Both the position numbers and the translations under genes were made by a program. A DNA stretch of 7,673 nt from Kiritimatiellia bacterium. GTDB lineage: Bacteria; Verrucomicrobiota; Kiritimatiellia; RFP12; UBA1067. Where the stretch lies: the NCBI GenBank assembly GCA_017411125.1, contig JAFPNP010000059.1, forward strand, positions 1-7,673, in the 5' to 3' direction. Shown piece by piece: positions 1 through 5,886 of this stretch. Numbering within the stretch: position 1 is the first letter of the stretch; each line of letters opens with the position of its first letter. Below the pieces are notes generated by a model. The model saw only the letters and a program-made list of their open reading frames with translations. It did no database searches and was not told where the DNA came from.

Positions 1-639
1 GTCGGCCGCACGGCGGCGGCGATAATGCGCGAGAAGCCGGACTTCGCCGGCTTGCAGGAAGTAGACCGGAACGTGGACAGATCCGGTTTCGCCGACCAGC
101 CGAAGGAGCTGGCGCGCCTCACGGGAATGCACGCCACGTTCGCCAAAGCCATACCGCTAGGCGAAAGAGGTGAATACGGCGTTGCGGTGCTTTCGCGGGA
201 AAAGCCGCTTTCCGTCCGGCGAACGCCGCTGCCCGGCCCGGAACCGAGGGTGCTGCTGCTGTGCGAGTTTGCCGACTGCTGGTTCGGTTCGACGCATCTC
301 GACAGCGGGATTCTTGCAGGAGGCAGTGAACGCTGCACCGAATTGTCCGCGCTCATCATCCGCCGGGAAGTCGCGAAGTGCGCGGCGGAAAAGCCGGTGT
401 TCCTTGCTGGCGACTGGAACTCTGCGCCGGGCACGAAGGCCCACAGGTCTATGTGCTCGTTCATGAGGGTGGTGTCGGACGAAACGAAGCCGACAAACGG
501 CAACCTCAAGCGCGTGATAGACTACATCGCGGTGGACTCCGCGCACGCACGGAAGTTCAAGGTGCTGGAAGCAAACGTGACCATCGACACTATAGCATCG
601 GACCACAAGCCGGTATCCGTTTCCCTCGAACGCCTATGA
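1..639 (+). CDS. Endonuclease/exonuclease/phosphatase-family metal-dependent hydrolase (5' truncated)
   Basis: The reading frame is open from the first base of the window, so the true start lies upstream; 212 residues are visible. The fold is recognised from its ordered metal and phosphate-site motifs, numbered from the first visible codon: GLQEVD with the metal-binding Glu20, a GEYGVAVLS block at 58-66, STHLD with His99, AGDWN with Asp138 and Asn140 (usually GDFN), IDYI with Asp174, and the terminal SDHKP with Asp201 and His202. The missing N-terminus should carry the family's first Asn-containing strand, some 20-40 residues. The family cleaves phosphodiester or phosphomonoester bonds in nucleic acids, sphingolipids, inositol phosphates and other substrates; nothing here fixes the substrate. 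No membrane segment is seen in the visible part, and a signal peptide could be in the missing part. Its TGA overlaps the ATG of the sigma-54 activator by 4 bp, so the two are probably co-transcribed and translationally coupled. Family assignment is firm; function is open. Confidence 0.9.
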   Translation, partial: VGRTAAAIMREKPDFAGLQEVDRNVDRSGFADQPKELARLTGMHATFAKAIPLGERGEYGVAVLSREKPLSVRRTPLPGPEPRVLLLCEFADCWFGSTHLDSGILAGGSERCTELSALIIRREVAKCAAEKPVFLAGDWNSAPGTKAHRSMCSFMRVVSDETKPTNGNLKRVIDYIAVDSAHARKFKVLEANVTIDTIASDHKPVSVSLERL

Positions 640-2165
640 AAGAAGAACTTCCATCTGAAATAACGGTCCTCCGGGAGATAAGCTCCGCGCTCGTTCGCGA
701 ACGCAACGTGCGCGTTCTCCTGGACGACGTGCTCGGCATTCTGGAAAAAAGCATGGGGATGTGCCGCGGCACGTTCACGCTGCTGCAGGGCAACGAACTT
801 TCCATCGAGGCGTCGCGTGGGCTGAACGCGGAAGAAAAGTCCCACGGGCGCTACCGCCTAGGCGAAGGGATAACGGGGCGCGTGGCGCAGACCGGGCGGG
901 CGGAAGTCGTGCCGGACGTGCATGCGGACGCCAGGTTCCTCAACCGCACCGGCGCGCGCGGCGGCTCAGGCCCGATCGCGTTCGTCTGCGTGCCGCTCGT
1001 CCACCTCGGCCAGGTGATCGGGACGCTCTCCGTCGACCGCCCCAATCCGCCGGAATCGAAGGCGGACGATTTCGGGCAGGACGTCGCCCTGCTGCAGACG
1101 ATCGCGAACATCACCGCCGAGGCGGCGGCGGTCTGCCTCAAGGAACGCGAGGAGCGCGAGGCCCTCGTCGCGGAAAACCGCCGCCTGCGCGACATGCTCG
1201 CCGCGAACCCCGGCGACCTCATCGGCAACTGCCGGGAAATGCGCGCCGTCTACGAGCAGATCAGGCAGGTCGCCCCCAGCGACGCCACGGTGCTAGTGCG
1301 CGGAGCCAGCGGAACCGGCAAGGAGCTCGTGGCCCGCGCCGTGCAGAGGCTTTCGTCGCGCAAAGACAAGCCGTTCGTCACGCTCAACTGCGCCGCGCTG
1401 CCGGAATCGCTCATCGAAAGCGAACTCTTCGGGCACGAGAGGGGCGCTTTCACGGGCGCGGACAGGCGACGCATCGGACGCGCCGAAGAAGCGGACGGCG
1501 GAACGCTATTCCTCGACGAAATCGGCGACTTGAGCGTTCCGTTGCAAGTCAAGCTGCTGCGCTTCCTGCAGGAACGCACGTTCTCCCGCGTCGGCTCCAA
1601 CGCCGAGATACGTTCCAACGTGCGGTTCATCGCCGCGACGAGCCGCGACCTGGAACGCATGATGGCGGAGGGGAAGTTCCGCGAAGACCTGTACTACCGC
1701 CTTTCGGTGTTCCCGATCGCAATGCCGGCCCTAGCCGCGCGCACCGGCGACGTGCTGCTGCTCGCAGAGCATTTCATGGAGCGCATGAGCGTGAAATACG
1801 GAAAGAAGGTCACGAAGATATCTCCGCCCGCCGTCAACATGCTGCTTGCGTGGAAATGGCCGGGAAACGTCCGCGAACTGGAAAACTGCATCGAGCGCGC
1901 GGTGCTGACGGCGGCGGACGACACAATCCACGGCTACAACCTTCCGCCGCAGGTGCAGGCTGAAGAGTTCGCGGAAACGCCATACGACGCCGGAGAGGCA
2001 AAAGACAGGCAGACGCTCGCCGCACGGCTGGCCGCCTATGAACGCCATGTGCTCGAAGACGCCATCCGCCGCCACAACGGCAACCACAGCGCGGCGGGGC
2101 GCGAGCTTGGCGTGTCGCCGCGGATGATGAACTACCGCCTCGGCAAGCTCGGCATAGGCGAATAG
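636..2165 (+). CDS. NifA-type sigma-54-dependent transcriptional activator (GAF - AAA+ - Fis HTH)
   Basis: This 509-residue bacterial enhancer-binding protein uses ATP hydrolysis to remodel the sigma-54 closed complex. Residues about 18-165 form a GAF sensor domain. Residues 169-190 are a charged, coiled-coil-like signalling helix. The AAA+ core spans about 196-430, with Walker A GASGTGKE (223-230), the sigma-54-contacting GAFTGA loop (270-275), Walker B TLFLDE (290-295), putative arginine fingers Arg349 and Arg355 (FREDLYYR) and sensor II in WPGNVREL (Arg413). A Fis-type helix-turn-helix lies at about 480-507. Sensor I reads AATS where most relatives have AATN, and the usual PLRER after the arginine fingers is PALAAR. 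The start is the ATG overlapping the hydrolase stop. An in-frame ATG at 378 lies deep in the hydrolase gene, and the residues it would add look nothing like a domain. No Shine-Dalgarno sequence precedes 636, which suits coupled re-initiation. There is no receiver domain, so the signal is probably a small ligand or protein sensed by GAF. The target genes are unknown, and nif genes are not in view. Confidence 0.95.
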   Translation: MKEELPSEITVLREISSALVRERNVRVLLDDVLGILEKSMGMCRGTFTLLQGNELSIEASRGLNAEEKSHGRYRLGEGITGRVAQTGRAEVVPDVHADARFLNRTGARGGSGPIAFVCVPLVHLGQVIGTLSVDRPNPPESKADDFGQDVALLQTIANITAEAAAVCLKEREEREALVAENRRLRDMLAANPGDLIGNCREMRAVYEQIRQVAPSDATVLVRGASGTGKELVARAVQRLSSRKDKPFVTLNCAALPESLIESELFGHERGAFTGADRRRIGRAEEADGGTLFLDEIGDLSVPLQVKLLRFLQERTFSRVGSNAEIRSNVRFIAATSRDLERMMAEGKFREDLYYRLSVFPIAMPALAARTGDVLLLAEHFMERMSVKYGKKVTKISPPAVNMLLAWKWPGNVRELENCIERAVLTAADDTIHGYNLPPQVQAEEFAETPYDAGEAKDRQTLAARLAAYERHVLEDAIRRHNGNHSAAGRELGVSPRMMNYRLGKLGIGE

Positions 2166-2170
2166 CCGCG

Positions 2171-2746
2171 TCACACGAACGAGAGGAACTCCTGGCGCAC
2201 CTTCTCGTCTTCGCGGAAGCTGCCGAGCATGGCGGACGTGGTCATCTCGGAGTTCTGCTTCTCGACGCCGCGCATCATCATGCAAAGATGGCGGCACGTG
2301 AACACCACTCCCACGCCCTCCGCCTTCGCCGCGTCGCGCACCGCCGCGGCGACCTGTTCGGTGAGGCGCTCCTGTATCTGCAGGCGCCTCGCGTAGACGT
2401 CCACGATGCGTGCGAGCTTCGAGACGCCAAGCACCTTGTCCTTGGCGATGTACCCTATCGCGCACGTGCCGTAGAACGGCAGCAGGTGGTGCTCGCACAT
2501 GGAATACACCTCTATGCCGCGCAGCACGATCATGTGGTTCGCGCCGGCGTCGAACACGGCGTTGTTGAGCACGCCCCTCGGCGTCTGGCGATAGCCCTGC
2601 GTGAGATACGAGAGCGACTTGGCGACGCGCATGGGCGTCTTAAGCAGGCCCTCGCGCTCCGGATCCTCGCCAAGCTCCACGAGCAGCTGGCGCACGAGGG
2701 AGGCGATCTTGCTTTCGTCCGGTTTTCGAACTGCGTCCTTCTTCAT
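2171..2746 (-). CDS. folE: GTP cyclohydrolase I (type IA, zinc-dependent)
   Basis: FolE converts GTP to 7,8-dihydroneopterin triphosphate plus formate, the entry step to tetrahydrofolate and, in many bacteria, to queuosine and biopterin-like compounds. It is a cytoplasmic homodecamer. The 191-residue product carries the zinc site as CEHHLLPF (Cys84 and His87) and RHLCMM (Cys155). The 71-residue spacing from Cys84 to Cys155 equals that of E. coli Cys110 and Cys181. GVSKLARIV (107-115) and QERLTEQ (125-131) are further family signatures. The ATG at 2746 is chosen because a GAGGGAG ribosome site sits just upstream and homology begins there; the frame is open for 56 more codons, but these lie inside dnaJ and are arginine-rich shadow sequence. 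The gene is last in the metY-grpE-dnaJ-folE cluster, 13 nt after the dnaJ stop. It converges with the sigma-54 activator gene, with 5 nt between the two stop codons. No other folate gene is in view. Confidence 0.97.
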   Translation of the reverse strand: MKKDAVRKPDESKIASLVRQLLVELGEDPEREGLLKTPMRVAKSLSYLTQGYRQTPRGVLNNAVFDAGANHMIVLRGIEVYSMCEHHLLPFYGTCAIGYIAKDKVLGVSKLARIVDVYARRLQIQERLTEQVAAAVRDAAKAEGVGVVFTCRHLCMMMRGVEKQNSEMTTSAMLGSFREDEKVRQEFLSFV

Positions 2747-2750
2747 CGTT

Positions 2751-2757
2751 CTCCCTC
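2751..2757 (-). promoter_or_regulatory. Shine-Dalgarno site of folE
   Basis: On the minus strand the short dnaJ-folE gap reads GAGGGAG followed by AACG and the ATG. A purine-rich site at this distance decides the folE start at 2746 against longer in-frame extensions that would overlap dnaJ. Confidence 0.75.
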
Positions 2758-2759
2758 TT

Positions 2760-3944
2760 TCAGCCGCGCAGCTTGTCGCGGCGCGAATAGAACGTCTTAA
2801 GGCGGTCGTTGAACGCCCGCGCTTCCGGGAAGTTTCCGTCGTCGAGAACCTTGGCAAGATCCTCCAGCGCGCCGCGCTGCTTCCCGGTGAGGCGCGTGGG
2901 CACCTCGAACACAATCCGCGCCACGAGATCGCCGGCCGGGCCGCCGCGCAGGTCGGGCACGCCCTTGCCGCGCAGGCGCAGCTGCTTGCCGTTCGGCGTC
3001 CCTGCTGAAATCTTCACGGTGGCGACGCCGTCCGGCGTCGGGATGTCCACGTCGCCGCCGAGAGCGGCAAGCACTGGCGAGACGGGTACGGTCACGAACA
3101 GGTCCGTGTCCTCGCGCTCGAAGATGTCGCTGTCGCGCACGTTCAGCACGACGTAGAGGTCGCCGGGCGGACCGCCGCGCAAGCCGCCCGCGCCCTTGCC
3201 GGAAAGGCGCAGGCGGGATCCGGTGTCCACGCCTTTCGGAATGCGCAGGGTGATCGTGCGCGGCGTGCGCACCTGCCCGGAGCCGCTGCACGTCCTGCAC
3301 GGGTTTTCCACGACCGTGCCGGCGCCGCCGCACTTCGGGCACGTCTGGCGCACCTGGAAGAAACCGCTGCCGCCAATCACCGCGCCGCGTCCGTGGCACG
3401 TCGGGCACGTGACGCGCTTCGCGCCGTTTGCGGCGCCGGTGCCGCGGCAGTCCGGGCACTGGTCCGGCACGGTGAGCTTCATAGTGCGCTCGCTGCCGAA
3501 CACGGCCTCCTCGAAGTCGATTTCCATCTCCATCGTCATGTCGGCGCCGGGCTGCGGCCCGCTTGGATCGGCCGCCCGCCGGCGGCGTCCGCCGAAGAAG
3601 TCGCCGAAGCCGCCGAAACCGCCGCCGCCGCCGAAGAAGGCGCCGAGGATGTCGTTGAGGTCTACGTCCTGGAAGTGCGAGAAGTCGCGCCCGAAGTCGA
3701 ATCCGCCCGGGCCGAAGTTCACGCCCTGGTGGCCGAACTGGTCGTAGCGCTGGCGCTTCTCCGGGTTGGACAGCACCTCGTATGCCTCCGACGCCTCCTG
3801 GAATTTCTCCTTCGCCTCCGGATTGTCCGGATTGCGGTCGGGGTGCCACTTCATCGCGAGCTTGCGGTACGCACTCTTTATCTCGTCCGCGCTCGCCGTC
3901 TTGGATACGCCAAGAACCTCGTAATAGTCGCGCTTCTCCGCCAT
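2760..3944 (-). CDS. dnaJ: Chaperone protein DnaJ (Hsp40, type I)
   Basis: DnaJ delivers unfolded clients to DnaK and stimulates its ATPase. The 394-residue product has the full type I architecture: a J domain (about 5-70) with HPD at 34-36, a Gly/Phe-rich linker (about 75-120) with a run of five glycines at 105-109, a zinc-finger domain with four CxxCxGxG repeats (Cys163/166, 180/183, 202/205, 216/219), and the two C-terminal beta-barrel client-binding domains plus dimerisation tail (about 228-394). Length and domain order are normal for the family. An Arg run (RRRR, 120-123) closes the Gly/Phe linker. The ATG at 3944 has a GGAGG ribosome site that lies inside the last codons of grpE, and the grpE stop is only 1 nt away, so translation of the two is very likely coupled. 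The folE gene follows 13 nt downstream. No CIRCE element is seen nearby, and any heat-shock control would have to come from further upstream. Confidence 0.99.
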   Translation of the reverse strand: MAEKRDYYEVLGVSKTASADEIKSAYRKLAMKWHPDRNPDNPEAKEKFQEASEAYEVLSNPEKRQRYDQFGHQGVNFGPGGFDFGRDFSHFQDVDLNDILGAFFGGGGGFGGFGDFFGGRRRRAADPSGPQPGADMTMEMEIDFEEAVFGSERTMKLTVPDQCPDCRGTGAANGAKRVTCPTCHGRGAVIGGSGFFQVRQTCPKCGGAGTVVENPCRTCSGSGQVRTPRTITLRIPKGVDTGSRLRLSGKGAGGLRGGPPGDLYVVLNVRDSDIFEREDTDLFVTVPVSPVLAALGGDVDIPTPDGVATVKISAGTPNGKQLRLRGKGVPDLRGGPAGDLVARIVFEVPTRLTGKQRGALEDLAKVLDDGNFPEARAFNDRLKTFYSRRDKLRG

Positions 3945-3945
3945 G

Positions 3946-4509
3946 TCACGCCTCCGTCGGCTCCGCCGGCGCGCCGCTGGACACCACCACCTGCGCCGCG
4001 CGCAGGAGTTTGCCGTGAAGCAGCCAGCCGCGCTTCACCTCGTTCATCACCACGCCCTCCGCAACGTCGGCGGAAGGCAGCTGCGCAAGCGCCTCGTGGT
4101 AGTTCGCGTCGAACGGCTCGCCCTTCGAATCGATCGGCGTCGCGCCGTGGTCGGCAAGCGCCTTGAGGAATCCGTCGTATGCGAGCTTCACACCCTGCAC
4201 GAAAGGATCGTCTTTGTTCTCGGCCTTTTCGAGGGCGAGCGCGAGATTGTCCACCGTCGGAAGAAGATCCTTCAGGATGTCCTTCGCGGCGAACTGCGCA
4301 AGTTCTTCTCGGTCGCGCGCCACGCGCTTGCGGTAGTTGTCGAAATCGGCGAGCGTGCGGGCGTACTGGTCTTTCCAGTCTGGTTCCGCCGGCTTTTCCG
4401 CGGGTTCCGCGCTATCCGGCTTTTCCGAAATTTCCGGTTCTTCCGGGGTTTCCGAAGGTTCCGGCTTTTCCGGCACCTCGGCGGTATCTTCTTTTTCCTT
4501 TTTTGCCAT
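3946..4509 (-). CDS. grpE: Nucleotide exchange factor GrpE
   Basis: GrpE is a dimer that releases ADP from DnaK, completing the DnaK-DnaJ cycle in the cytoplasm. The 187-residue product has a disordered acidic N-terminus (1-43), then the long helix beginning DWKDQYARTLADFDNYRKR (44-62), then DILKDLLPTVDNLALAL, and a C-terminal beta domain with FDANYHEAL and a final VVMNEVKRGWLLHGKLLRAAQVVV block. That block matches the family signature, usually with GY rather than GW. Residues 13-39 are nine tandem [P/S/A]-[E/D]-x triplets encoded by a 9-nt DNA repeat (separate entry). The gene lies 26 nt after metY and 1 nt before dnaJ. The ribosome site is weak (GAGACGGAAA directly before the ATG). The partner dnaK is not in the window, whereas grpE and dnaJ are commonly close to dnaK or hrcA. 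Confidence 0.97.
   Translation of the reverse strand: MAKKEKEDTAEVPEKPEPSETPEEPEISEKPDSAEPAEKPAEPDWKDQYARTLADFDNYRKRVARDREELAQFAAKDILKDLLPTVDNLALALEKAENKDDPFVQGVKLAYDGFLKALADHGATPIDSKGEPFDANYHEALAQLPSADVAEGVVMNEVKRGWLLHGKLLRAAQVVVSSGAPAEPTEA
3951..3955 (-). promoter_or_regulatory. Shine-Dalgarno site of dnaJ, inside the 3' end of grpE
   Basis: The minus strand reads GGAGG six bases before the dnaJ ATG. It is formed by the final Glu-Ala codons of grpE, so ribosomes ending grpE pass directly over the dnaJ start, a typical coupling arrangement. Confidence 0.8.
4393..4473 (-). repeat. Nine-copy 9-nt tandem repeat in the grpE N-terminal coding region
   Basis: On the plus strand TTCCG recurs at 4396, 4405, 4423, 4432, 4441, 4450, 4459 and 4468. 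A degenerate copy, ATCCG, sits at 4414, giving an exact 9-nt period across nine units. A further out-of-phase copy is at 4384. Read on the minus strand the units encode [Pro/Ser/Ala]-[Glu/Asp]-x triplets, GrpE residues 13-39. Because the unit is a multiple of three, copy-number change would stay in frame. Confidence 0.9.
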
Positions 4510-4535
4510 TTTCCGTCTCTATTTCGATTTCGTTT

Positions 4536-5810
4536 TCAGATCTTGGCCAGAGCCTGCTTGAGATCGGCGATGAGATCCTGCGGGTCTTCAAGGCCGACAG
4601 ACAAGCGGATGAGGTCTGGCGGGATTCCCGCGGCCTTGAGCTGCTCGTCCGTGAGCTGGCGGTGCGTATGCGAGGCCGGATGCAGCACGCAGCTCCATGC
4701 GTCGGCCACGTGCGTGACGATTCCTATAACCTTGAGAGCGTCCATGAACTTGATGGACTTCTCCCGTCCGCCTTTTATGCCGAACGTCATCACGCCGCAC
4801 GGACTCGGCCCTTTGAACTGTTTCTTGACGAGCTTGTGCCCAGGATCGTCCGGCAGACCGGCGAACTTCACCCATGCGACCTTCGGCTGCTTTTTGAGCC
4901 ACTTGGCGATCGTCAGCGCGCTTTCGGCGTGCCGGCGGATGCGCACGTGCAGCGATTCGAGGCCGAGATTCAGAAGGAATGCGTTGAACGGCGATGGAAT
5001 GGACCCGAAATCGCGCATGAGGTGCGCCGTGGCCTTCACGATGTACGCCTGCTTGCCGAAGTTCTTGACGTAGGAAAGACCGTGGTACGACTCGTCCGGC
5101 GCCACAAGCCCGGCGAAACGCTCGGGATATTTCGACCAGTCGAAGTTGCCGCTGTCCACGATGCAGCCGCCCACCTGCGAAGAATGACCGTCCATGTACT
5201 TGGTGGTGGCGTGGGTCACGATGTCCGCACCGAACTCAAAAGGACGGCATAGGACGGGCGTGGGGAAAGTGTTGTCCACGATGAGCGGCACGCCGAACTT
5301 GTGCGCGGCCTTCGCGAACTTCGCGATGTCCAGCACCACGCCCGACGGATTCGCCACGGTCTCGCCGAACACGCACTTCGTGTTCGGGCGGAACGCCTTG
5401 GCGATTTCCGCCGGCGACGCGCCCGGATCGACGAACGTGAACTCGATGCCCAGTTTCTTCAGCGACACCGCGAAGAGGTTGAACGTGCCTCCGTATATCT
5501 GCGCGCTGCACACCACATGATCGCCCGCGCCGCACAGGTTCAGGACAGCGAACGTGGACGCCGCCTGGCCGGAACTCGTGAGGATCGCGGCCACGCCGCC
5601 CTCGAGCGCGGCAATCTTCTTCGCCACCTGGTCGTTGGTCGGGTTTGCGAGGCGGGTGTAGAAGTAGCCTGGCTCCTTGAGGTCGAAAAGATCCGCCATC
5701 TGTTCCGACGTCTCGTAGCGGAACGTGGTGGACGCATACACGGGCACCTGGCGCGGCTCGCCTTTCTTCGGCTGCCACCCGCCCTGGACGCACAACGTAT
5801 CGACTGTCAT
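4536..5810 (-). CDS. metY: O-acetylhomoserine sulfhydrylase / aminocarboxypropyltransferase (PLP enzyme)
   Basis: MetY is a cytoplasmic PLP enzyme of the Cys/Met metabolism family (gamma-family, fold type I). It makes homocysteine from O-acetylhomoserine and sulfide, the direct sulfhydrylation route to methionine. The 424-residue length is typical of MetY and longer than most MetB/MetC/MetZ proteins (about 380-400). Visible signatures are YTRLANPTN (51-59; Tyr and Arg contact the PLP phosphate of the neighbouring subunit), TSSGQAA (78-84), Asp179 in VDNTFPTP (pairs with the pyridine nitrogen), and the PLP lysine Lys204 in THATTKYMDGHSSQ. The C-terminal domain has HPASHTHRQL and the closing RLSVGLEDPQDLI. 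The ATG at 5810 follows GGAAGG with a 9-nt spacer. It is first in the metY-grpE-dnaJ-folE cluster, so the promoter upstream would serve all four. The 76-nt leader region is too short for a SAM riboswitch or T-box. Use of O-succinylhomoserine or O-acetylserine cannot be excluded from sequence alone. Confidence 0.93.
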   Translation of the reverse strand: MTVDTLCVQGGWQPKKGEPRQVPVYASTTFRYETSEQMADLFDLKEPGYFYTRLANPTNDQVAKKIAALEGGVAAILTSSGQAASTFAVLNLCGAGDHVVCSAQIYGGTFNLFAVSLKKLGIEFTFVDPGASPAEIAKAFRPNTKCVFGETVANPSGVVLDIAKFAKAAHKFGVPLIVDNTFPTPVLCRPFEFGADIVTHATTKYMDGHSSQVGGCIVDSGNFDWSKYPERFAGLVAPDESYHGLSYVKNFGKQAYIVKATAHLMRDFGSIPSPFNAFLLNLGLESLHVRIRRHAESALTIAKWLKKQPKVAWVKFAGLPDDPGHKLVKKQFKGPSPCGVMTFGIKGGREKSIKFMDALKVIGIVTHVADAWSCVLHPASHTHRQLTDEQLKAAGIPPDLIRLSVGLEDPQDLIADLKQALAKI

Positions 5811-5847
5811 ATTCCTTTTCCTTCCTTTCCAAAAAGTTGAAACATAG

Positions 5848-5876
5848 ATTTTACACCATTCCGCCGATTTGGTAAA
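5848..5876 (-). promoter_or_regulatory. Candidate sigma-70-type promoter for the metY-grpE-dnaJ-folE cluster
   Basis: On the minus strand TTTACC (5871-5876, matching 4 of 6 bases of TTGACA) is separated by exactly 17 nt from TAAAAT (5848-5853, 5 of 6 of TATAAT). It lies in the only AT-rich spacer of the window, about 37 nt before the metY ATG. It overlaps the opposing promoter candidate almost completely. This is a consensus match by eye only. Confidence 0.5.
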
Positions 5877-5878
5877 CT
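5850..5878 (+). promoter_or_regulatory. Candidate sigma-70-type promoter for the L,D-transpeptidase gene
   Basis: On the plus strand TTTACA (5850-5855, 5 of 6 of TTGACA) is followed after 17 nt by TAAACT (5873-5878, 4 of 6 of TATAAT). Transcription would then begin around 5885, within a few bases of the ATG at 5887. That implies a leaderless or nearly leaderless message and fits the absence of a Shine-Dalgarno sequence there. This is a consensus match by eye only. Confidence 0.42.
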
Positions 5879-5886
5879 ACAAACCG

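Noticed and set aside
378..635. In-frame upstream extension of the sigma-54 activator (86 extra residues)
   Set aside because: It lies wholly inside the hydrolase gene in another frame, has no recognisable domain, and the GAF-type N-terminus begins naturally at the ATG at 636.
761..1963. 400-codon open frame on the plus strand inside the activator gene
   Set aside because: Arg/Ala/Pro-rich composition typical of an alternative frame in GC-rich DNA; the other frame encodes an intact AAA+ protein.
1731..2498. 255-codon minus-strand open frame spanning the activator/folE junction
   Set aside because: Arg/His-rich shadow with no motifs. It overlaps two certain genes.
2747..2914. 56-codon upstream extension of folE
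   Set aside because: Arg/Ser-rich shadow of the dnaJ 3' end; the ribosome site and family homology start at 2746.
3590..3642. CCG/GAA-rich low-complexity tract in dnaJ as a separate repeat element
   Set aside because: It encodes the ordinary Gly/Phe-rich linker of DnaJ and has no regular period.
4510..4535. CIRCE or sigma-32-type heat-shock control element before grpE
   Set aside because: The 26-nt gap has no TTAGCACTC/GAGTGCTAA inverted repeat and is too short for a full promoter.
3943..5252. Long plus-strand open frames (about 360-375 codons) antisense to grpE and metY
   Set aside because: Their odd Phe/Arg or Phe/Pro repeats are just the 9-nt grpE repeat read on the other strand. No homology or ribosome site supports them.
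5811..5886. SAM riboswitch or T-box leader for metY
   Set aside because: The whole intergenic region is 76 nt and AT-rich, without the stems such elements need.
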